A program made the position numbers and the translations under genes. Shown here piece after piece: positions 57,429-64,000 of a stretch of 64,000 nt of DNA. Position 1 is the stretch's first letter, and every line of letters begins with the position of its first letter. Under the pieces are notes generated by a model. It had not been told where the DNA came from. It saw only the letters and a program-made list of their open reading frames with translations, and searched no databases. The stretch comes from Austropuccinia psidii (Eukaryota; Basidiomycota; Pucciniomycetes; Pucciniales; Sphaerophragmiaceae), in contig JALGQZ010000004.1 of the NCBI GenBank assembly GCA_023105745.1, positions 62,055,112 to 62,119,111 on the forward strand, written 5' to 3'.

Positions 57429-60400
57429 GTGAAGACCATGTTGTGTTCAATGGTCTTCACAGTTTTGCTTCCAGAGCACAATTGTGCATTCTGAATACTG
57501 GTGTCAAGAATTCTCTTGAATTCTTTGTTTTTTCTTCTCTTTCTGATGTTTTTTACAGTATTCTCATTCATTCTGGTGCTACCAGCTCATTTATTGCAAA
57601 GCAGTTTGTTCACAAGTATTCATTGACTACGTCAGACCTTCCAGAGAAGATTCCCCTCATCATTTTAGACTCCTCTGAGTCTCCTTCTTTATTTGTGACT
57701 CACCAGACTAAATATATGGTTGAGCTCCCTTCCTTCCCAAGCTTTGAATGGGACCTTTTAGTCATTGATACTCCCAAGGGAGAAGACCTCATATTGGGCT
57801 TTAACTTTCTTAATCATTTTAATCTGTTTATTGATTGGAGGCAAGGATTGATCACCTTTAATTCTGATCATAAGGACTATAATGATCCTTCAACTTCTTT
57901 TAGTAATGACTTTTCTTCTGCCAAATCATGTGCAGCTCTGGTTGGTGATTCTAGAACACCATCATTTCCATCTTCTGTCCATATTCCTTCCCTTAATGCC
58001 CATCAGTCATTACTATCATCTAGAGATGAAGTCTTCAAAGAGATTCAAGATGTTATAGAAGATAATTCTGTATCTTCACTTGATCTCTTCTTTGGGAATA
58101 TGGACCTTCCTCCTTCATCTTATCATGACTCCCTGGAGGAGTTGTGGGATGAAGAGGAATAGCCAGAAGAAATGGAAACCGTGATGAAGGTTGTTCCTTC
58201 TGTTTATCACCAATACTTGGATGTATTCTCCAAGGTGAAAGCCGAAAAACTTCCTCCTCACCGCACCTGTGATCATCATATTGAGCTGGAGGGGTCTCTA
58301 CCTCCAGTTGGGGTGATCTACTCTTTATCAAACCAAGAGTCAGATACACTCAGGGCCTACATTTCAGAGAATGTAGAGAAAGGTTTCATCCGGCCAAGCT
58401 CCTCTTCTACAAGAGAACCTGTTCTTTTTGTCAAAAAGAAAGATGGTGGCCTCCATTTGTGTGTTGATTACCACAAACTCAATGCTGTTACTAGGAAGAA
58501 CAAGTATCCTGTTCCTCCTATGAATCAGCTTCTCACTGTTTTCAATGGTTCTTCTATCTTCTCCAAGATTGATTTGTGTGGTGCATATAAACTTCTCAGA
58601 ATCAAGGAAGGTGATGAACCTTTGACTTGTTTTAGAACCAAATATGGTAGTTATGAGTACTTGGTTATGCCATTTGGGCTTACCAATGCTCCTGCTTCTT
58701 TTCAAAATCTCGTCAATGATATTTTTTATGAACTTCTTAATGTTTATGTTGTGGTTTATTTGGATGAAATTATGGTCTTTTCCAAATCTGAGGAAGAACT
58801 TGTCACTCATGTGTCCACTGTTCTTTCCAGAATCAGAGCCAATAACCTTTTTGCTAAGGCCTCCAAATGCCTGTTTCATGTTTCAAGTGTGGAATATCTT
58901 GGTTATGTAGTTTCTTCTGAAGGCCTCAAGATGGACCAAGCAAAAGTCCAGCAAATTCTCTATTGGCCTCCTCCAAGAAACCTCAAGGCTCTTCAATCAT
59001 TCCTTGGCTTTGCCAATTTTTACCGCCGTTTCATCAAGAATTATTCAAAAAAAATTAGTTCACTCACAAGTTTCCTCAAGAAAGATTCCCGCTTTCCCCT
59101 CAATGAGGAAGCTCTTAGACAGTTTCATCAACACAAAGAGGCATTCACGACTGCTCCAATCCTTCTCTACCCACCATTGTGGTGACCAATGCATCAGATT
59201 ATGCCTTGGGTGCTGTACTGAGTCAGGTCTCTGACTCAGGAAAACATCCCATTGCATTTAATAGCCGCAAGCCTCTCCCAGCTGAGCTCAATTATGAGAT
59301 TCATGACAAGGAACTCCTTGGCATAGTCTGGGCTGTCAAGTGCTGGAGAGCTTTCCTCCTTTCAATCTCTTCCCCTTTTGAAGTTCTCACCGATTATTCA
59401 TCTCTTCAATATTTTATGTCTTCCCAGATCCTCACTCGCCGTCAAGCCCGCTGGGCTGAATTTTTTATCTGAATTCCATTTCTCAATCACTTACCGCCCC
59501 CGCCGCTTGGCCACCCTTCCAGATGCCTTGTCACGTTGGGACGATGTTTACCCAGAGAGGGGGGAGGATTTCATCAGCAAGAATCCAATGAACTATCAGA
59601 AGATAATCAAGCAAGATGAAATTCAAGCCTCAAAGTTTTTTGCAGTCAAGGTGGATTCATTTTCAAATTTGATTGATTCAATTCAGAAGGCAGTGTGGCA
59701 AGATTCTCAATATAGAAGTGTCCTTGAAAATTTGGGTAAAGGTAAATCTGTCCAAGATTATTCTCCTGATTCCTCTTCCAAACTTCTCCTTTTCAAAGAT
59801 CGGGTGGTAGTCCCAAATGACCCCACAATTAAACTCAATATACTTCAAAATCGGCATGACTCTCCTCTAGCTGGCCACCCTGGCCAAGAGAAGACTCTCA
59901 AGCTTGTCAAGCGGGATTTCCACTGGTCCGGCATGACTCAATTCATCAAGGATTATGTATCATCCTGTGAACAGTGTTCAAGAAACAAAAATATTCATCA
60001 CAAGAAGTTTGGATTCCTAAAGCCTCTTCCAATTCCAAGTGGCCCTTGGATTTGTCTTTCAATGGATTTCATCACCCAATTGCCACTGTCCAATTCCTTT
60101 GACTCAATCCTTGTCATAGTGGACAGATTCTCAAAAATGGCGGCTTTTATTCCAACAATGTCTTCAATCACTTCACTAGATTTGGCCCATTTATTCATCA
60201 AGAATATTTTCTCAAAGCATGGCCTTCCTTCAAGCATTGTTAGTGATCAAGGTTCTCTTTTTGTTTCTTCTTTTTGGACCAACCTTTGTCAGCAGCTCAA
60301 TATTTCAAGAGATCTGTCAACTGCTTATCATCCAGAAACTGATGGACAGACAGAGAGGGTAAATCAGATACTAGAATAGTACCTTTGGATGTATGTCAGT

Positions 60401-61129
60401 TATCATCAAGATGATTGGAACACCTGGCTCCCTCTGGCTGAATTTGCCTACAATAACTCTGACCACTCTTCAACAAAACAATCACCGTTTTTCACTGTTT
60501 ATGGAAGAGATCCTCAATTTGACTCAGTTCACATCACTCAAGATACTCCTGCTGGAAAGTTATCAACAAAAATCCAATCAGTACAGCAAGATGTCAAGAG
60601 AGAACTTGAAGTTGCCATAAACAGGGTTAAGAGGTATGCAGATAAAAGTAGAGCAAGTCCACCTGTTTTCAATCCCGGGGACATGATATGGCTTTCTTGC
60701 AAGAACATCAAATCAACCAGACCCACCAAAAAGCTGTCTGAAAGATGGCTGGGTCCTTTTCCAATCTTGAAGAAAGTCAGTACTCACGCCTACCACCTCA
60801 AGCTCCCATCTCAATAGAAGTCCATCCACCCGTTTTTCCATATTTCCCTTTTGGAACCAGTCAAGACGTCAACAATCCCAAATAGGCATCAAGAGCCTCC
60901 TCCTCCAATAATCATTGAAGAAGAAGAAGAATGGGAAGTCTCTCAAATACTGGACTCAAAGCTCAAGAGAGGAAAATTATGGTATTTGGTGGAATGGAAA
61001 GGTTTCAGTCAAGACCCAGAAAGATCCACTTGGGAACCAACTGAAAACCTCAAGAATTGTCCTGAACTCATCAAAGATTTTCATTCATTATATCCTGACA
61101 AGCCAGGACCCAATTCTTCAAGAGCTTGA
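57416..61129 (+). pseudogene. pol: P3 Pol (multiple lesions)
   Basis: The domains are the same as in P1: protease with SGAT altered to LIHSGATSS, so the catalytic Asp is replaced by His; reverse transcriptase with YLDE in place of YLDD; RNase [10 protein letters not shown], with Asp changed to Asn. The integrase retains MDFITQLP, SDQGSLF and [11 protein letters not shown], and GPF and chromodomain follow (YLVEWKGF). Lesions are TAG at 58160, a 16-bp deletion near 59166 between repeats of ATCCTT, a 1-bp insertion near 59462, and TAGs at 60377 and 60816. It ends NSSRA at 61129. Confidence 0.93.
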
Positions 61130-61934
61130 TTTTTTATGGTGCTTGGTGGGGAGAGGAATTACCAAAAGTAAGTCCCACTCCTGGCATGCACCTTTAGGGG
61201 TATTCTACTCTTTTGTTGTAAGCATCACCTTGGCCACTCTGTGAGCACTTTGCAAATTTTGGACACAGATCTTTGGCTGGGCTTTTCAACATCCGATTCC
61301 AAAATTATGGCCATTTTCACTTGAGCAAATGGACCATTCACTCTTTTATTTTGTTTTCCAAGTCTTTCAATTCAATTCAATCCTTCAACAATGTTTTTAT
61401 TTTTATTGCACTGGTGGGAATGGTAACTACCAAAAGTAAGTTCCTCTCCTGGTGTGCACTTCCCTGAGAGGTCTACAGTCTTTTCAAAACATCACCTTGG
61501 CCACTTTGTGAGCACCTGGCATCAAATTTCTCTTTCCAGGTCCTTGGCCAAATTTCAAAATCAGTTATCAACCTCTGTGATGAAGATTGGAACCTCCTCA
61601 AGATTCAACTCATTTTTATTTTTCTTTTCTCTTTCTTTTATTTTAATTTTCATTCTTTATTTTTATTTTATTTTCATTTTAAATTTTCCTTTCTCACGTC
61701 AATTATCACATCAAAAATCTTCATTCATTTTAAAATTCAATTCAAATCATGAAGCCAATGTCAAAAGAAGATCAAGCAAGTCCTGCGTCAAATGTCAAAT
61801 TTTTAATATCATTTTTCAAATTTTTTATCTTAATCAGTCCTCTTGAATCAGTCTCTCAAAATCTTTCCAATAGCCTTAACTGGCTTCACCTTGTATTGGT
61901 GCTCAGGAGCTCACCATTTCAAGGTGGGGGGTAC
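61130..61934 (+). other. P3 3' untranslated region with duplicated element
   Basis: Element copies lie at about 61136-61248 and 61404-61515, both keeping CCAAAAGTAAGT and CACCTTGGCCACT. It ends in the polypurine tract AAGGTGGGGGGTAC. Confidence 0.72.
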
Positions 61935-63429
61935 TGTCATAACCATGGCAATTCATCCCCTTGGACTTCAAGATGCCATATCCATGCCACATCCAATATA
62001 TGGCAATTTGGCCATATCCATAAATAATTGGCCAAATTGGCCATCTCACCTCATTTGGCCTTTTATGGCCATTTCATCATCTGGGCCCAACTTGGGCCCT
62101 TCACTGTCATCAGGCCTTTCCTGGCCTTTCTCTACCTTTTGGGAAATTTTGGTATTTCCCAGTCAACAGGGGAAATACCGCCCAAGAAGCTGTACTTGGC
62201 TTCAAATACAGTTTCTGCGCATTTTTGCGCATTCGCGCACTTTTCCGCATTTTGCGCATTTTTGCGCATTTGCGCACTTTTTGGGCATTTTGGGCATTTT
62301 GTGCATTTGCTCACTTTTGCGCACTTTTTGCGCACTTTGCGCAAATACAGTTTTAAGACTGTATGAGCTGTATTTGGCCAAAAACCCAAAAATGGCAAAA
62401 TACCCCAAAAGACACTCTGACACCTTTGAAGCCCTCCAAAACCAATTTTCACCAATATCCTCCTGGCGTCATCTCTAAAGACTTATGGCCATTTTCAACC
62501 TCCAATAACCAAAGTGCCATAAATGGTGTTATACACCATTATGTATCTTTTTTCAGCAGCAATCCACTGGCGGCAATATCATCTGGTTATTTCAACTTTC
62601 CATCAGGCCATCCAGTCACGTCATCAAGAGGATTCATCAAGGCTCAAGGGCAAGTGTCAAAACCTCAAATACAAATGACACCATCAAGCAGTCATTGGTT
62701 ATTCTCACTCCAAGTATTCCTTACAAGGGAATACTGTCAACTCATTCTCAAGGTGTATTCAAGAGGCAGTGCCAAAAGAAGTTGCAAGTGTCAAAGCTCC
62801 ACTCAATCCATCTTGGCAACCATATTCATTTCAATACAGCCTGGATCCATCAAGAACTGTATTTGATTTTCAAGCATGGGAAATTCATTCAACCCAATTC
62901 AATTTCAATATTAGCCAGCTGTATCAATTCCCAAAACAATCAATACAGCCTCAAGGATCAATACAGATCAGTTTTCAGCCTGAAGAACTCAAGCTCCCAA
63001 CTTTTCACATATACCAGCTTCCCTTTCCACCCTGGGGGGTTTTCCCCAGTTAATTAATATACTTTGATTTTATTTTATCTTTATTTTCTTTTCATTTTAG
63101 TTAAGCAAATACTGATATTATTAAGTCAGTCATTTAGCACTTTTCTCTTTCTCTTTCTCCGCCTGTCAATGGATATTTGGTGGTCATATCCTTACTAATT
63201 CCATTATTCATTTTTGGCAGGTTGAAACAGTCATTAAGGACTTACTTGGTTGGCTCTTTGGCCATTTGGCTTCCCTTTCCTCTTTGCATCTCATCTTGTA
63301 CCTGCATATCTTTTAGAGGAATTCATTCTTATTGTTTTTATTCTTTATTCTTTGGACTCTTCCAAGTGAGTTCCCTGATTGCTGAGTGCCAGGCCACTCT
63401 TGTATTTCTGTCCAAGAGTCCCTGTGACA
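61935..63429 (+). repeat. P3 3' LTR
   Basis: This LTR of 1495 bp starts TGTCATAACC and ends TCCCTGTGACA. The TGCGCA array (62215-62343) is longer than in the P3 5' LTR, but units have decayed to GGGCATTT and GTGCATTT forms. Confidence 0.9.
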
Positions 63430-63434
63430 GACTT

Positions 63435-64000
63435 TTCTTATGAAATATGATAATGAAGTTATTATAACCACAGCTAAATAATTAATAAAGTAATTCTTTC
63501 TTTTACTTTTTATACACTGCTAGTGATTATAACAGTAAGCAGTAATTTTCTACAAGAATCAGTTACAAGAAGGATTGACTAATAAATCTTCTTTATTAAA
63601 ATAAAGAAATCATTTGAATATATAGTTATCTTTTACAAGAATAATTATAAATCTAATACTTGAAGAAAAATAATACTAGAGCAACACTTTAAGAATTAGT
63701 TATAAACCACTAATTAATACTCAATGAACCTTGGAAAGAGTCTGGTAGAGAGACTTGATGTATAAATTGTGGATTTAAGGGACCAAAATTGATTTATAAC
63801 AATATTAAAACAATATCAAGTTGATTTGTATTATTTCACATCTTTATGATTGATTTTTGAAAGAATAAAACCCTTAACAAAAGATTTGACTAATACATAC
63901 TTGTTGGTAACAAAGATATCATTGGATAATAAGATGATTTGGAAAACAAAACAAGTCAAAGCCTCTTTTAAGTCAAAAGCAGCTCACAGAGGTGTGCCAT
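63435..64000 (-). repeat. Family D LTR, right fragment, runs off the window
   Basis: This continues the D-like LTR from 51868 after P3 (TTCTTATGAAATATGATAAT) and aligns with the first 600 bp or so of the other minus-strand D LTRs (for example 24760-25330). It has several small indels and is an older copy. Confidence 0.85.

Larger units (their letters stand above)
51869..63429 (+). mobile_element. P3: family P chromovirus, full length but defective
   Basis: It is complete from 5' LTR to 3' LTR, with target duplication GACTG (51864-51868) and GACTT (63430-63434, one change). A solo F LTR sits in the leader. gag has one stop; pol has three stops, a 16-bp deletion, a 1-bp insertion and an altered reverse transcriptase active site. 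The LTRs differ in length (1420 and 1495 bp), so it is older than P1. Confidence 0.93.

Noticed and set aside
1..64000. Host genes, tRNA or rRNA genes
   Set aside because: I found no sequence outside retroelement remnants long enough to hold a host gene and saw no tRNA or rRNA-like segment.

Overview
The window is a block of nested LTR retrotransposons with no host gene that I can support. Base composition is AT-rich, introns look short and fungal, and every long reading frame is Ty3/Gypsy Gag, Pol or a Gag-overlapping frame. The proteins resemble those predicted in large numbers from the myrtle rust Austropuccinia psidii (Pucciniales). That attribution is recognition from memory, not a database result.

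I separate the elements into working families. Family P is a chromovirus with separate gag and pol, a -1 frameshift signal and a canonical chromodomain; its LTR reads TGTCAC...GTGACA. Families C and D are related to each other and have one gag-pol frame ending in a divergent chromodomain-like tail. Their LTRs read TGTCAG...CTGACA and TGTGAG...CTTACA. D2/E is a diverged D-like subfamily, and F is known here only from one solo LTR.

Target-site duplications and split reading frames give the order of insertion. An old P-like fragment (P4, 47240-47613) was hit by P2 (remnants 8047-9127, 40851-42397, 44320-47239). P2 was hit by the 31.7 kb C element (9128-40850, duplication GAAGG), by a solo D LTR (42398-44319, CCACT), and by D2 (5617-8046). 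C was hit in its 5' LTR by P1 (9854-19735, CTGTC) and in gag-pol by a solo D LTR (23532-35709, AAAGG/AAACG). That solo LTR was then hit by D1 (24698-34977, CATAT). On the left, a minus-strand D element abuts a plus-strand D 3' LTR (1-5616), making a 1.9 kb head-to-head palindrome. On the right, E (47614-51808) is interrupted by a D LTR, which is interrupted by P3 (51869-63429, GACTG/GACTT), whose leader holds the solo F LTR (53647-55673, ATAAT).

P1 is intact: both reading frames are open, and its LTRs appear to differ only by a 19-bp unit in a TGCGCA-rich array. D1 is nearly intact, with one stop codon inside integrase. C, D2, P2, P3, P4 and E are decayed.

The most interesting feature is an overlapping gene in the gag region of both C and D, in the +1 register relative to Gag. 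It appears to be expressed by splicing. In C the splice of a 525-nt leader intron creates its AUG in a strong context. In both families the Gag AUG lies inside the next short intron (68, 63 and 65 nt in three copies), so splicing would exclude Gag-Pol and yield the accessory protein. The predicted product has a helical domain with a GW(N/S)P motif in both families and a basic, Ser/Gln-rich tail. Family P shows other regulatory structure: a GGGAAAA slippery site, a 14-nt self-complementary primer site and a duplicated 3' UTR element.
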